Shown here piece by piece: positions 45,458 through 58,740 of a stretch of 64,000 nt of DNA. The translations under genes and the position numbers were made by a program. The notes under the pieces were generated by a model. It was not told where the DNA came from. It worked only from the letters and a program-made list of their open reading frames with translations, and did no database searches. Each line of letters starts with the position of its first letter. Within the stretch, counting starts at the first letter, position 1. The DNA comes from Malachius bipustulatus (lineage: Eukaryota > Arthropoda > Insecta > Coleoptera > Melyridae): the NCBI GenBank assembly GCA_910589415.1, contig OU342636.1:6306437-6370436 (forward strand), given 5' to 3'.

Positions 45458-46209
45458 CTTGAACGTCTGCAGTACTCTGTTGCGGTTGTGATCGTCCCTA
45501 CGCCTACTTATATACCTTTCCTAATGTTAGCGCAACCGACGGTTACCGTGGCGCCCCGACTGAATGCTAATTGATATGGCGCTCACGAGAACTACAACGA
45601 GATGAAGCGTAAACGCTAAAATTTGTTATTTTTTTTTATAAACCTATTTCGTTGAAATATGATAAAGGCGCATCACTTATACGTTTACATGGCAACTTTC
45701 GAAGATGAAACACTTGTTTTTATATCTACAGCCACTAGCCCCTAAATCCGAAAATATATCCCCGAGAAATTTTTTTCAATTTTAAATCGGTCTATGAATG
45801 ATAAGGGAAGTTACATCTTTTTGTATTGCTTTTATCATCGTTCCAATGATAAATACGTAGACTTTAATCCCGGGATAAATGCAAATTCATATTCTGGGGA
45901 TATAAAACTCGAAGACTTTATTCGCCATTTTCGCTTCATAATTAAATTATTTTAAAGCGAGGTCATGGATTACCCATCATTGCGGTTCCAATAGAGTTGT
46001 TTATGAAAATTTAGAGACAATAAACCGGATCATCTTTTGTTTCACATGCGCAATTTTGCAAAGTTTTTTCTTTTTTTCAAAGACTTTGTAGTTGAAAGAC
46101 GCAAGTTTTTTTAAAAGAACAATGCAGGTACATAACCAAATATTGTCTATTCAAAATATTGATGGCCCTGAAAAGGGCCGGGTTTTAAATGATGATAGTT
46201 CAAGACCGA

Positions 46210-46440
46210 CTAGCGGTGGATTTGTTTCTCCAACATCACCAACTCTTTGAACAGCGTGTTCACCAGTTTCCGTATCCCATCGATTAACGACAAGAGTACG
46301 AGGTATTCCGTGTATCTCGTCACCTCGTCGTTTTCAATCATTTCTTCTATTTCGTAGCGTATCTCTTGGATATTGGTGTCTAGAATTTTAATAAGCCGCC
46401 ATCTCTGTTCGATTTGCTTCTTTACATCGGATGTGTTCAT
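46210..46440 (-). CDS. Array gene copy 36
   Basis: Consensus protein. Hairpin 46164-46179, TATA 46490-46497. Confidence 0.68.
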   Translation of the reverse strand: MNTSDVKKQIEQRWRLIKILDTNIQEIRYEIEEMIENDEVTRYTEYLVLLSLIDGIRKLVNTLFKELVMLEKQIHR

Positions 46441-47192
46441 CTTGAACGTCTGCAGTACTCTGTTGCGGTTGTGATCGTCCCTACGCCTACTTATATACCT
46501 TTCCTAATGTTAGCGCAACCGACGGTTACCGTGGCGCCCCGACTGAATGCTAATTGATATGGCGCTCACGAGAACTACAACGAGATGAAGCGTAAACGCT
46601 AAAATTTGTTATTTTTTTTTATAAACCTATTTCGTTGAAATATGATAAAGGCGCATCACTTATACGTTTACATGGCAACTTTCGAAGATGAAACACTTGT
46701 TTTTATATCTACAGCCACTAGCCCCTAAATCCGAAAATATATCCCCGAGAAATTTTTTTCAATTTTAAATCGGTCTATGAATGATAAGGGAAGTTACATC
46801 TTTTTGTATTGCTTTTATCATCGTTCCAATGATAAATACGTAGACTTTAATCCCGGGATAAATGCAAATTCATATTCTGGGAATATAAAACTCGAAGAGT
46901 TTATTCGCCATTTTCGCTTCATAATTAAATTATTTTAAAGGGACGTCATGGATTACCCATCATTGCGGTTCCAATAGAGTTGTTTATGAAAATTTAGAGA
47001 CAATAAACCGGATCATCTTTTGTTTCACATGCGCAATTTTGCAAAGTTTTTTCTTTTTTTCAAAGACTTTGTAGTTGAAAGACGCAAGTTTTTTTAAAAG
47101 AACAATGCAGGTACATAACCAAATATTGTCTATTCAAAATATTGATGGCCCTGAAAAGGGCCGGGTTTTAAATGATGATAGTTCAAGACCGA

Positions 47193-47423
47193 CTAGCGGT
47201 GGATTTGTTTCTCCAACATCACCAACTCTTTGAACAGCGTGTTCACCAGTTTCCGTATCCCATCGATTAACGACAAGAGTACGAGGTATTCCGTGTATCT
47301 CGTCACCTCGTCGTTTTCAATCATTTCTTCTATTTCGTAGCGTATCTCTTGGATATTGGTGTCTAGAATTTTAATAAGCCGCCATCTCTGTTCGATTTGC
47401 TTCTTTACATCGGATGTGTTCAT
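47193..47423 (-). CDS. Array gene copy 37
   Basis: Consensus protein. Hairpin 47147-47162, TATA 47473-47480. The unit shares the GGACGTCATGG marker with the copy 34 unit, three units away. Confidence 0.68.
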   Translation of the reverse strand: MNTSDVKKQIEQRWRLIKILDTNIQEIRYEIEEMIENDEVTRYTEYLVLLSLIDGIRKLVNTLFKELVMLEKQIHR

Positions 47424-48174
47424 CTTGAACGTCTGCAGTACTCTGTTGCGGTTGTGATCGTCCCTACGCCTACTTATATACCTTTCCTAATGTTAGCGCA
47501 ACCGACGGTTACCGTGGCGCCCCGACTGAATGCTAATTGATATGGCGGTCACGAGAACTACAACGAGATGAAGCGTAAACGCTAAAATTTGTTATTTTTT
47601 TTTATAAACCTATTTCGTTGAAATATGATAAAGGCGCATCACTTATACGTTTACATGGCAACTTTCGAAGATGAAACACTTGTTTTTATATCTACAGCCA
47701 CTAGCCCCTAAATCCGAAAATATATCCCCGAGAAATTTTTTTCAATTTTAAATCGGTCTATGAATGATAAGGGAAGTTACATCTTTTTGTATTGCTTTTA
47801 TCATCGTTCCAATGATAAATACGTAGACTTTAGTCCCGGGATAAATGCAAATTCATATTCTGGGAATATAAAACTCGAAGAGTTTTTTCGCCATTTTCGC
47901 TTCATAATTAAATTATTTTAAAGGGAGGTCATGGATTACCCATCATTGCGGTTCCAATAGAGTTGTTTATGAAAATTTAGAGACAATAAACCGGATCATC
48001 TTTTGTTTCACATGCGCAATTTTGCAAAGTTTTTTCTTTTTTTCAAAGACTTTGTAGTTGAAAGACGCAAGTTTTTTAAAAGAACAATGCAGGTACATAA
48101 CCAAATATTGTCTATTCAAAATATTGATGGCCCTGAAAAGGGCCGGGTTTTAAATGATGATAGTTCAAGACCGA

Positions 48175-48405
48175 CTAGCGGTGGATTTGTTTCTCCAACA
48201 TCACCAACTCTTTGAACAGCGTGTTCACCAGTTTCCGTATCCCATCGATTAACGACAAGAGTACGAGGTATTCCGTGTATCTCGTCACCTCGTCGTTTTC
48301 AATCATTTCTTCTATTTCGTAGCGTATCTCTTGGATATTGGTGTCTAGAATTTTAATAAGCCGCCATCTCTGTTCGATTTGCTTCTTTACATCGGATGTG
48401 TTCAT
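48175..48405 (-). CDS. Array gene copy 38
   Basis: Consensus protein. Hairpin 48129-48144, TATA 48455-48462. A one-T deletion beyond the hairpin opens a chance 70-codon plus-strand frame (48003-48215) that is not a gene. Confidence 0.68.
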   Translation of the reverse strand: MNTSDVKKQIEQRWRLIKILDTNIQEIRYEIEEMIENDEVTRYTEYLVLLSLIDGIRKLVNTLFKELVMLEKQIHR

Positions 48406-49153
48406 CTTGAACGTCTGCAGTACTCTGTTGCGGTTGTGATCGTCCCTACGCCTACTTATATACCTTTCCTAATGTTAGCGCAACCGACGGTTACCGTGGC
48501 GCCTCGACTGAATGCTAATTGATATGGCGCTCACGAGAACTACAACGAGATGAAGCGTAAACGCTAAAATTTGTTATTTTTTTTTATAAACCTATTTCGT
48601 TGAAATATGATAAAGGCACATCACTTATACGTTTACATGGCAACTTTCGAAGATGAAACACTTGTTTTCATATCTACAGCCACTAGCCCCTAAATCCGAA
48701 AATATATCCCCGAGAAATTTTTTTCAATTTAAAATCGGTCTATGAATGATAAGGGAAGTTACATCTTTTTGTATTGCTTTTATCATCGTTCCAATGATAA
48801 ATACGTAGACTTTAATCCCGGGATAAATGCAAATTCATATTCTGGGAATATAAAACTCGAAGAGTTTATTCGCCATTTTCGCTTCATAATTAAATTATTT
48901 TAAAGGGAGGTCATGGATTACCCATCATTGCGGTTCCAATAGAGTTGTTTATGAAAATTTAGAGACAATAAACCGGATCATCTTTTGTTTCACATGCGCA
49001 ATTTTGCAAAGTTTTTTCTTTCAAAGACTTTGTAGTTGAAAGACGCAAGTTTTTTTAAAAGAACAATGCAGGTACATAACCAAATATTGTCTATTCAAAA
49101 TATTGATGGCCCTGAAAAGGGCCGGGTTTTAAATGATGATAGTTCAAGACCGA

Positions 49154-49384
49154 CTAGCGGTGGATTTGTTTCTCCAACATCACCAACTCTTTGAACAGCG
49201 TGTTCACCAGTTTCCGTATCCCATCGATTAACGACAAGAGTACGAGGTATTCCGTGTATCTCGTCACCTCGTCGTTTTCAATCATTTCTTCTATTTCGTA
49301 GCGTATCTCTTGGATATTGGTGTCTAGAATTTTAATAAGCCGCCATCTCTGTTCGGTTTGCTTCTTTACATCGGATGTGTTCAT
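49154..49384 (-). CDS. Array gene copy 39
   Basis: I10T, which alters the first heptad position. Hairpin 49108-49123, TATA 49434-49441. Confidence 0.66.
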   Translation of the reverse strand: MNTSDVKKQTEQRWRLIKILDTNIQEIRYEIEEMIENDEVTRYTEYLVLLSLIDGIRKLVNTLFKELVMLEKQIHR

Positions 49385-50137
49385 CTTGAACGTCTGCAGT
49401 ACTCTGTTGCGGTTGTGATCGTCTCTACGCCTACTTATATACCTTTCCTAATGTTAGCGCAACCGACGGTTACCGTGGCGCCCCGACTGAATGCTAATTG
49501 ATATGGCGCTCACGAGAACTACAACGAGATGAAGCGTAAACGCTAAAATTTGTTATTTTTTTTTATAAACCTATTTCGTTGAAATATGATAAAAGGCGCA
49601 TCACTTATACGTTTACATGGCAACTTTCGAAGATGAAACACTTGTTTTTATATCTACAGCCACTAGCCCCTAAATCCGAAAATATATCCCCGAGAAATTT
49701 TTTTCAATTTTAAATCGGTCTATAAATGATAAGGGAAGTTACATCTTTTTGTATTGCTTTTATCATCGTTCCAATGATAAATACGTAGACTTTAATCCCG
49801 GGATAAATGCAAATTCATATTCTGGGAATATGAAACTCGAAGAGTTTATTCGCCATTTTCGCTTCATAATTAAATTATTTTAAAGGGAGGTCATGGATTA
49901 CCCATCATTGCGGTTCCAATAGAGTTGTTTATGAAAATTTAGAGACAATAAACCGGATCATCTTTTGTTTCACATGCGCATTTTTGCAAAGTTTTTTCTT
50001 TTTTTCAAAGACTTTGTAGTTGAATGACGCAAGTTTTTTTAAAAGAACAATGCAGGTACATAACCAAATATTGTCTATTCAAAATATTGATGGCCCTGAA
50101 AAGGGCCGGGTTTTAAATGATGATAGTTCAAGACCGA

Positions 50138-50368
50138 CTAGCGGTGGATTTGTTTCTCCAACATCACCAACTCTATGAACAGCGTGTTCACCAGTTTCCG
50201 TATCCCATCGATTAACGACAAGAGTACGAGGTATTCCGTGTATCTCGTCACCTCGTCGTTTTCAATCATTTCTTCTATTTCGTAGCGTATCTCTTGGATA
50301 TTGGTGTCTAGAATTTTAATAAGCCGCCATCTCTGTTCGATTTGCTTCTTTACATCGGATGTGTTCAT
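50138..50368 (-). CDS. Array gene copy 40
   Basis: K65I. Hairpin 50092-50107, TATA 50418-50425. Confidence 0.66.
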   Translation of the reverse strand: MNTSDVKKQIEQRWRLIKILDTNIQEIRYEIEEMIENDEVTRYTEYLVLLSLIDGIRKLVNTLFIELVMLEKQIHR

Positions 50369-51116
50369 CTTGAACGTCTGCAGTACTCTGTTGCGGTTGT
50401 GATCGTCCCTACGCCTACTTATATACCTTTCCTAATGTTAGCGCAACCGACGGTTACCGTGGCGCCCCGACTGAATGCTAATTGATATGGCGCTCACGAG
50501 AACTACAACGAGATGAAGCGTAAACGCTAAAATTTGTTATTTTTTTTATAAACCTATTTCGTTGAAATATGGTAAAGGCGCATCACTTATACGTTTACAT
50601 GGCAACTTTCGAAGATGAAACACTTGTTTTTATATCTACAGCCACTAGCCCCTAAATCCGAAAATATATCCCCGAGAAATTTTTTTCAATTTTAAATCGG
50701 TCTATGAATGATAAGGGAAGTTACATCTTTTTGTATTGCTTTTATCATCGTTCCAATGATAAATACGTAGACTTTAATCCCGGGATAAATGCAAATTCAT
50801 ATTCTGGGAATATAAAACTCGAAGAGTTTTTTCGCCATTTTCGCTTCATAATTAAATTATTTTAAAGGGAGGTCATGGATTACCCATCATTGCGGTTCCA
50901 ATAGAGTTGTTTATGAAAATTTAGAGACAATAAACCGGATCATCTTTTGTTTCACATGCGCAATTTTGCAAAGTTTTTTCTTTCAAAGACTTTGTAGTTG
51001 AAAGACGCAAGTTTTTTTTAAAAGAACAATGCAGCTACATAACCAAATATTGTCTATTCAAAATATTGATGGCCCTGAAAAGGGCCGGGTTTTAAATGAT
51101 GATAGTTCAAGACCGA

Positions 51117-51347
51117 CTAGCGGTGGATTTGTTTCTCCAACATCACCAACTCTTTGAACAGCGTGTTCACCAGTTTCCGTATCCCATCGATTAACGACAA
51201 GAGTACGAGGTATTCCGTGTATCTCGTCACCTCGTCGTTTTCAATCATTTCTTCTATTTCGTAGCGTATCTCTTGGATATTGGTGTCTAGAATTTTAATA
51301 AGCCGCCATCTCTGTTCGATTTGCTTCTTTACATCGGATGTGTTCAT
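51117..51347 (-). CDS. Array gene copy 41
   Basis: Consensus protein. Hairpin 51071-51086, TATA 51397-51404. Confidence 0.68.
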   Translation of the reverse strand: MNTSDVKKQIEQRWRLIKILDTNIQEIRYEIEEMIENDEVTRYTEYLVLLSLIDGIRKLVNTLFKELVMLEKQIHR

Positions 51348-52086
51348 CTTGAACGTCTGCAGTACTCTGTTGCGGTTGTGATCGTCTCTACGCCTACTTA
51401 TATACCTTTCCTAATGTTAGCGCAACCGACGGTTACCGTGGCGCCCCGACTGAATGCTAATTGATATGGCGCTCACGAGAACTACAACGAGATGAAGCGT
51501 AAACGCTAAAATTTGTTATTTTTTTTTATAAACCTATTTCGTTGAAATATGATAAAAGGCGCATCACTTATACGTTTACATGGCAACTTTCGAAGATGAA
51601 ACACTTGTTTTTATATCTACAGCCACTAGCCCCTAAATCCGAAAATATATCCCCGAGAAATTTTTTTCAATTTTAAATCGGTCTATAAATGATAAGGGAA
51701 GTTACATCTTTTTGTATTGCTTTTATCATCGTTCCAATGATAAATACGTAGACTTTAATCCCGGGATAAATGCAAATTCATATTCTGGGAATATAAAACT
51801 CGAAGAGTTTTTTCGCCATTTTCGCTTCATAATTAAATTATTTTAAAGGGAGGTCATGGATTACCCATCATTGCGGTTCCAATAGAGTTGTTTATGAAAA
51901 TTTAGAGACAATAAACCGGATCATCTTTTGTTTCACATGCGCAATTTTGCAAAGTTTTTTCTTTCAAAGACTTTGTAGTTGAAAGACGCAAGTTTTTTTA
52001 AAAGAACAATGCAGGTACATAACCAAATATTGTCTATTCAAAATATTGATGGCCCTGAAAAGGGCCGGGTTTTAAATGATGATAGT

Positions 52087-52326
52087 TCAAGACCGACTAG
52101 CGGTGATTTGTTTCTCCAACATCACCAACTCTTTGAACAGCGTGTTCACCAGTTTCCGTATCCCATCGATTAACGACAAGAGTACGAGGTATTCCGTGTA
52201 TCTCGTCACCTCGTCGTTTTCAATCATTTCTTCTATTTCGTAGCGTATCTCTTGGATATTGGTGTCTAGAATTTTAATAAGCCGCCATCTCTGTTCGATT
52301 TGCTTCTTTACATCGGATGTGTTCAT
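52087..52326 (-). CDS. Array gene copy 42, C-terminal frameshift
   Basis: One G is missing from the GGTGGATTTG stretch (about 52104), so the frame passes the normal stop (52097-52099) and ends at 52087. The last residues I-H-R become I-T-A-S-R-S (79 aa). The altered stop still lies before the hairpin (52051-52066). TATA 52376-52383. Confidence 0.6.
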   Translation of the reverse strand: MNTSDVKKQIEQRWRLIKILDTNIQEIRYEIEEMIENDEVTRYTEYLVLLSLIDGIRKLVNTLFKELVMLEKQITASRS

Positions 52327-53104
52327 CTTGAACGTCTGCAGTACTCTGTTGCGGTTGTGATCGTCTCTACGCCTACTTATATACCTTTCCTAATGTTAGC
52401 GCAACCGACGGTTACCGTGGCGCCCCGACTGAATGCTAATTGATATGGCGCTCACGAGAACTACAACGAGATGAAGCGTAAACGCTAAAATTTGTTACTT
52501 TTTTTATAAACCTATTTCGTTGAAATATGATAAAGGCGCATCACTTATACGTTTACATGGCAACTTTCGAAGATGAAACACTTGTTTTTATATCTACAGC
52601 CACTAGCCCCTAAATCCGAAAATATATCCCCGAGAAATTTTTTTCAATTTTAAATCGGTCTATGAATGATAAGGGAAGTTACATCTTTTTGTATTGCTTT
52701 TATCATCGTTCCAATGATAAATACGTAGACTTTAATCCCGGGATAAATGCAAATTCATATTCTGGGAATATAAAACTCGAAGAGTTTATTCGCCATTTTC
52801 GCTTCATAATTAAATTATTTTAAAGGGAGGTCATGGATTACCCATCATTGCGGTTCCAATAGAGTTGTTTATGAAAATTTAGAGACAATAAACCGGATCA
52901 TCTTTTGTTTCACATGCGCAATTTTGCAAAGTTTTTTCTTTCAAAGACTTTGTAGTTGAAAGACGCAAGTTTTTTTTAAAAGAACAATGCAGGTACATAA
53001 CCAAATATTGTCTATTCAAAATATTGATGGCCCTGAAAAGGGCCGGGTTTTAAATGATGATAGTTCAAGACCGACTAGCGGTGGATTTGTTTCTCCAACT
53101 TCAC

Positions 53105-53305
53105 CTACTCTTTGAACAGCGTGTTCACCAGTTTCCGTATCCCATCGATTAACGACAAGAGTACGAGGTATTCCGTGTATCTCGTCACCTCGTCGTTTTC
53201 AATCATTTCTTCTATTTCGTAGCGTATCTCTTGGATATTGGTGTCTAGAATTTTAATAAGCCGCCATCTCTGTTCGATTTGCTTCTTTACATCGGATGTG
53301 TTCAT
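53105..53305 (-). pseudogene. Array gene copy 43, L67 nonsense
   Basis: L67 (TTG) is TAG, giving 66 residues and losing the last turns of helix 2. A second change nearby would make M69K. The normal stop would be at 53075. Hairpin 53029-53044, TATA 53355-53362. About 113 bp of the distal upstream region is deleted near 53486. Possibly still translated. Confidence 0.6.
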
Positions 53306-53943
53306 CTTGAACGTCTGCAGTACTCTGTTGCGGTTGTGATCGTCTCTACGCCTACTTATATACCTTTCCTAATGTTAGCGCAACCGACGGTTACCGTGGC
53401 GCCCCGACTGAATGCTAATTGATATGGCGCTCACGAGAACTACAACGAGATGAAGCGTAAACGCTAAAATTTGTTATTTTTTTTTATATATATCCCCGAG
53501 AAATTTTTTTCAATTTTAAATCGGTCTATGAATGATAAGGGAAGTTACATCTTTTTGTATTGCTTTTATCATCGTTCCAATGATAAATACGTAGACTTTA
53601 ATCCCGGGATAAATGCAAATTCATATTCTGAGAATCTAAAACTCGAAGAGTTTTTTCGCCATTTTCGCTTCATAATTAAATTATTTTAAAGGGAGGTCAT
53701 GGATTACCCATCATTGCGGTTCCAATAGAGTTGTTTATGAAAATTTAGAGACAATAAACCGGATCATCTTTTGTTTCACATGCGCAATTTTGCAAAGTTT
53801 TTTCTTTTTTTCAAAGACTTTGTAGTTGAAAGACGCAAGTTTTTTTAAAAGAACAATGCAGGTACATAACCAAATATTGTCTATTCAAAATATTGATGGC
53901 CCTGAAAAGGGCCGGGTTTTAAATGATGATAGTTCAAGACCGA

Positions 53944-54174
53944 CTAGCGGTGGATTTGTTTCTCCAACATCACCAACTCTTTGAACAGCGTGTTCACCAG
54001 TTCCCGTATCCCATCGATTAACGACAAGAGTACGAGGTATTCCGTGTATCTCGTCACCTCGTCGTTTTCAATCATTTCTTCTATTTCGTAGCGTATCTCT
54101 TGGATATTGGCGTCTAGAATTTTAATAAGCCGCCATCTCTGTTCGATTTGCTTCTTTACACCGGATGTGTTCAT
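53944..54174 (-). CDS. Array gene copy 44, D5G/T22A/K58E variant
   Basis: Three substitutions shared with copies 47 and 48. K58E reverses charge in helix 2. Hairpin 53898-53913, TATA 54224-54231. Confidence 0.66.
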   Translation of the reverse strand: MNTSGVKKQIEQRWRLIKILDANIQEIRYEIEEMIENDEVTRYTEYLVLLSLIDGIRELVNTLFKELVMLEKQIHR

Positions 54175-54926
54175 CTTGAACGTCTGCAGTACTCTGTTGC
54201 GGTTGTGATCGTCCCTACGCCTACTTATATACCTTTCCTAATGTTAGCGCAACCGACGGTTACCGTGGCGCCTCGACTGAATGCTAATTGATATGGCGCT
54301 CACGAGAACTACAACGAGATGAAGCGTAAACGCTAAAATTTGTTATTTTTTTTTATAAACCTATTTCGTTGAAATATGATAAAGGCGCATCACTTATACG
54401 TTTACATGGCAACTTTCGAAGATGAAACACTTGTTTTTATATCTACAGCCACTAGCCCCTAAATCCGAAAATATATCCCCGAGAAATTTTTTTCAATTTT
54501 AAATCGGTCTATGAATGATAAGGGAAGTTACATCTTTTTGTATTGATTTTATCATCGTTTCAATGATAAATACGTAGACTTTTATCCCGGGATAAATGCA
54601 AATTCATATTCTGGGAATATAAAACTCGAAGAGTTTATTCGCCATTTTCGCTTCATAATTAAATTATTTTAAAGGGAGGTCATGGATTACCCATCATTGC
54701 GGTTCCAATAGAGTTGTTTATGAAAATTTAGAGACAATAAACCGGATCATCTTTTGTTTCACATGCGCAATTTTGCAAAGTTTTTTCTTTTTTTCAAAGA
54801 CTTTGTAGTTGAAAGACGCAAGTTTTTTTAAAAGAACAATGCAGGTACATAACCAAATATTGTCTATTCAAAATATTGATGGCCCTGAAAAGGGCCGGGT
54901 TTTAAATGATGATAGTTCAAGACCGA

Positions 54927-55157
54927 CTAGCGGTGGATTTGTTTCTCCAACATCACCAACTCTTTGAACAGCGTGTTCACCAGTTTCCGTATCCCATCGA
55001 TTAACGACAAGAGTACGAGGTATTCCGTGTATCTCGTCACCTCGTCGTTTTCAATCATTTCTTCTATTTCGTAGCGTATCTCTTGGATATTGGTGTCTAG
55101 AATTTTAATAAGCCGCCATCTCTGTTCGATTTGCTTCTTTACATCGGATGTGTTCAT
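54927..55157 (-). CDS. Array gene copy 45
   Basis: Consensus protein. Hairpin 54881-54896, TATA 55207-55214. The upstream TTGTTACTTTT marker matches copy 42, three units (2830 bp) away. The copy 42 frameshift is absent. Confidence 0.68.
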   Translation of the reverse strand: MNTSDVKKQIEQRWRLIKILDTNIQEIRYEIEEMIENDEVTRYTEYLVLLSLIDGIRKLVNTLFKELVMLEKQIHR

Positions 55158-55935
55158 CTTGAACGTCTGCAGTACTCTGTTGCGGTTGTGATCGTCTCTA
55201 CGCCTACTTATATACCTTTCCTAATGTTAGCGCAACCGACGGTTACCGTGGCGCCCCGACTGAATGCTAATTGATATGGCGCTCACGAGAACTACAACGA
55301 GATGAAGCGTAAACGCTAAAATTTGTTACTTTTTTTATAAACCTATTTCGTTGAAATATGATAAAGGCGCATCACTTATACGTTTACATGGCAACTTTCG
55401 AAGATGAAACACTTGTTTTTATATCTACAGCCACTAGCCCCTAAATCCGAAAATATATCCCCGAGAAATTTTTTTCAATTTTAAATCGGTCTATGAATGA
55501 TAAGGGAAGTTACATCTTTTTGTATTGCTTTTATCATCGTTCCAATGATAAATACGTAGACTTTAATCCCGGGATAAATGCAAATTCATATTCTGGGAAT
55601 ATAAAACTCGAAGAGTTTATTCGCCATTTTCGCTTCATAATTAAATTATTTTAAAGGGAGGTCATGGATTACCCATCATTGCGGTTCCAATAGAGTTGTT
55701 TATGAAAATTTAGAGACAATAAACCGGATCATCTTTTGTTTCACATGCGCAATTTTGCAAAGTTTTTTCTTTCAAAGACTTTGTAGTTGAAAGACGCAAG
55801 TTTTTTTTAAAAGAACAATGCAGGTACATAACCAAATATTGTCTATTCAAAATATTGATGGCCCTGAAAAGGGCCGGGTTTTAAATGATGATAGTTCAAG
55901 ACCGACTAGCGGTGGATTTGTTTCTCCAACTTCAC

Positions 55936-56136
55936 CTACTCTTTGAACAGCGTGTTCACCAGTTTCCGTATCCCATCGATTAACGACAAGAGTACGAGGT
56001 ATTCCGTGTATCTCGTCACCTCGTCGTTTTCAATCATTTCTTCTATTTCGTAGCGTATCTCTTGGATATTGGTGTCTAGAATTTTAATAAGCCGCCATCT
56101 CTGTTCGATTTGCTTCTTTACATCGGATGTGTTCAT
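55936..56136 (-). pseudogene. Array gene copy 46, L67 nonsense
   Basis: Duplicate of copy 43 with the same nonsense codon and the same upstream deletion (near 56317). Normal stop position 55906. Hairpin 55860-55875, TATA 56186-56193. Confidence 0.6.
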
Positions 56137-56774
56137 CTTGAACGTCTGCAGTACTCTGTTGCGGTTGTGATCGTCTCTACGCCTACTTATATACCTTTCC
56201 TAATGTTAGCGCAACCGACGGTTACCGTGGCGCCCCGACTGAATGCTAATTGATATGGCGCTCACGAGAACTACAACGAGATGAAGCGTAAACGCTAAAA
56301 TTTGTTATTTTTTTTTATATATATCCCCGAGAAATTTTTTTCAATTTTAAATCGGTCTATGAATGATAAGGGAAGTTACATCTTTTTGTATTGCTTTTAT
56401 CATCGTTCCAATGATAAATACGTAGACTTTAATCCCGGGATAAATGCAAATTCATATTCTGAGAATCTAAAACTCGAAGAGTTTTTTCGCCATTTTCGCT
56501 TCATAATTAAATTATTTTAAAGGGAGGTCATGGATTACCCATCATTGCGGTTCCAATAGAGTTGTTTATGAAAATTTAGAGACAATAAACCGGATCATCT
56601 TTTGTTTCACATGCGCAATTTTGCAAAGTTTTTTCTTTTTTTCAAAGACTTTGTAGTTGAAAGACGCAAGTTTTTTTAAAAGAACAATGCAGGTACATAA
56701 CCAAATATTGTCTATTCAAAATATTGATGGCCCTGAAAAGGGCCGGGTTTTAAATGATGATAGTTCAAGACCGA

Positions 56775-57005
56775 CTAGCGGTGGATTTGTTTCTCCAACA
56801 TCACCAACTCTTTGAACAGCGTGTTCACCAGTTCCCGTATCCCATCGATTAACGACAAGAGTACGAGGTATTCCGTGTATCTCGTCACCTCGTCGTTTTC
56901 AATCATTTCTTCTATTTCGTAGCGTATCTCTTGGATATTGGCGTCTAGAATTTTAATAAGCCGCCATCTCTGTTCGATTTGCTTCTTTACACCGGATGTG
57001 TTCAT
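56775..57005 (-). CDS. Array gene copy 47, D5G/T22A/K58E variant
   Basis: Duplicate of copy 44, 2831 bp away. Hairpin 56729-56744, TATA 57055-57062. The upstream dyad has ACCTT for ACCGT. Confidence 0.66.
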   Translation of the reverse strand: MNTSGVKKQIEQRWRLIKILDANIQEIRYEIEEMIENDEVTRYTEYLVLLSLIDGIRELVNTLFKELVMLEKQIHR

Positions 57006-57757
57006 CTTGAACGTCTGCAGTACTCTGTTGCGGTTGTGATCGTCCCTACGCCTACTTATATACCTTTCCTAATGTTAGCGCAACCGACGGTTACCTTGGC
57101 GCCTCGACTGAATGCTAATTGATATGGCGCTCACGAGAACTACAACGAGATGAAGCGTAAACGCTAAAATTTGTTATTTTTTTTTATAAACCTATTTCGT
57201 TGAAATATGATAAAGGCGCATCACTTATACGTTTACATGGCAACTTTCGAAGATGAAACACTTGTTTTTATATCTACAGCCACTAGCCCCTAAATCCGAA
57301 AATATATCCCCGAGAAATTTTTTTCAATTTTAAATCGGTCTATGAATGATAAGGGAAGTTACATCTTTTTGTATTGCTTTTATCATCGTTCCAATGATAA
57401 ATACGTAGACTTTAATCCCGGGATAAATGCAAATTCATATTCTGGGAATATAAAACTCGAAGAGTTTTTTCGCCATTTTCGCTTCATAATTAAATTATTT
57501 TAAAGGGAGGTCATGGATTACCCATCATTGCGGTTCCAATAGAGTTGTTTATGAAAATTTAGAGACAATAAACCGGATCATCTTTTGTTTCACATGCGCA
57601 ATTTTGCAAAGTTTTTTCTTTTTTTCAAAGACTTTGTAGTTGAAAGACGCAGGTTTTTTTAAAAGAACAATGCAGGTACATAACCAAATATTGTCTATTC
57701 AAAATATTGATGGCCCTGAAAAGGGCCGGGTTTTAAATGATGATAGTTCAAGACCGA

Positions 57758-57988
57758 CTAGCGGTGGATTTGTTTCTCCAACATCACCAACTCTTTGAAC
57801 AGCGTGTTCACCAGTTCCCGTATCCCATCGATTAACGACAAGAGTACGAGGTATTCCGTGTATCTCGTCACCTCGTCGTTTTCAATCATTTCTTCTATTT
57901 CGTAGCGTATCTCTTGGATATTGGCGTCTAGAATTTTAATAAGCCGCCATCTCTGTTCGATTTGCTTCTTTACACCGGATGTGTTCAT
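57758..57988 (-). CDS. Array gene copy 48, D5G/T22A/K58E variant
   Basis: Same protein as copy 47. Hairpin 57712-57727, TATA 58038-58045. Confidence 0.66.
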   Translation of the reverse strand: MNTSGVKKQIEQRWRLIKILDANIQEIRYEIEEMIENDEVTRYTEYLVLLSLIDGIRELVNTLFKELVMLEKQIHR

Positions 57989-58740
57989 CTTGAACGTCTG
58001 CAGTACTCTGTTGCGGTTGTGATCGTCCCTACGCCTACTTATATACCTTTCCTAATGTTAGCGCAACCGACGGTTACCGTGGCGCCTCGACTGAATGCTA
58101 ATTGATATGGCGCTCACGAGAACTACAACGAGATGAAGCGTAAACGCTAAAATTTGTTATTTTTTTTTATAAACCTATTTCGTTGAAATATGATAAAGGC
58201 GCATCACTTATACGTTTACATGGCAACTTTCGAAGATGAAACACTTGTTTTTATATCTACAGCCACTAGCCCCTAAATCCGAAAATATATCCCCGAGAAA
58301 TTTTTTTCAATTTTAAATCGGTCTATGAATGATAAGGGAAGTTACATCTTTTTGTATTGCTTTTATCATCGTTCCAATGATAAATACGTAGACTTTAATC
58401 CCGGGATAAATGAAAATTCATATTCTGGGAATATAAAACTCGAAGAGTTTTTTCGCCATTTTCGCTTCATAATTAAATTATTTTAAAGGGAGGTCATGGA
58501 TTACCCATCATTGCGGTTCCAATAGAGTTGTTTATGAAAATTTAGAGACAATAAACCGGATCATCTTTTGTTTCACATGCGCAATTTTGCAAAGTTTTTT
58601 CTTTTTTTCAAAGACTTTGTAGTTGAAAGACGCAAGTTTTTTTAAAAGAACAATGCAGGTACATAACCAAATATTGTCTATTCAAAATATTGATGGCCCT
58701 GAAAAGGGCCGGGTTTTAAATGATGATAGTTCAAGACCGA

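Noticed and set aside
48003..48215. 70-codon and similar plus-strand frames antisense to array genes (also 51979-52173)
   Set aside because: They open only in units with private one-base or four-base deletions and are shadows of the minus-strand gene.
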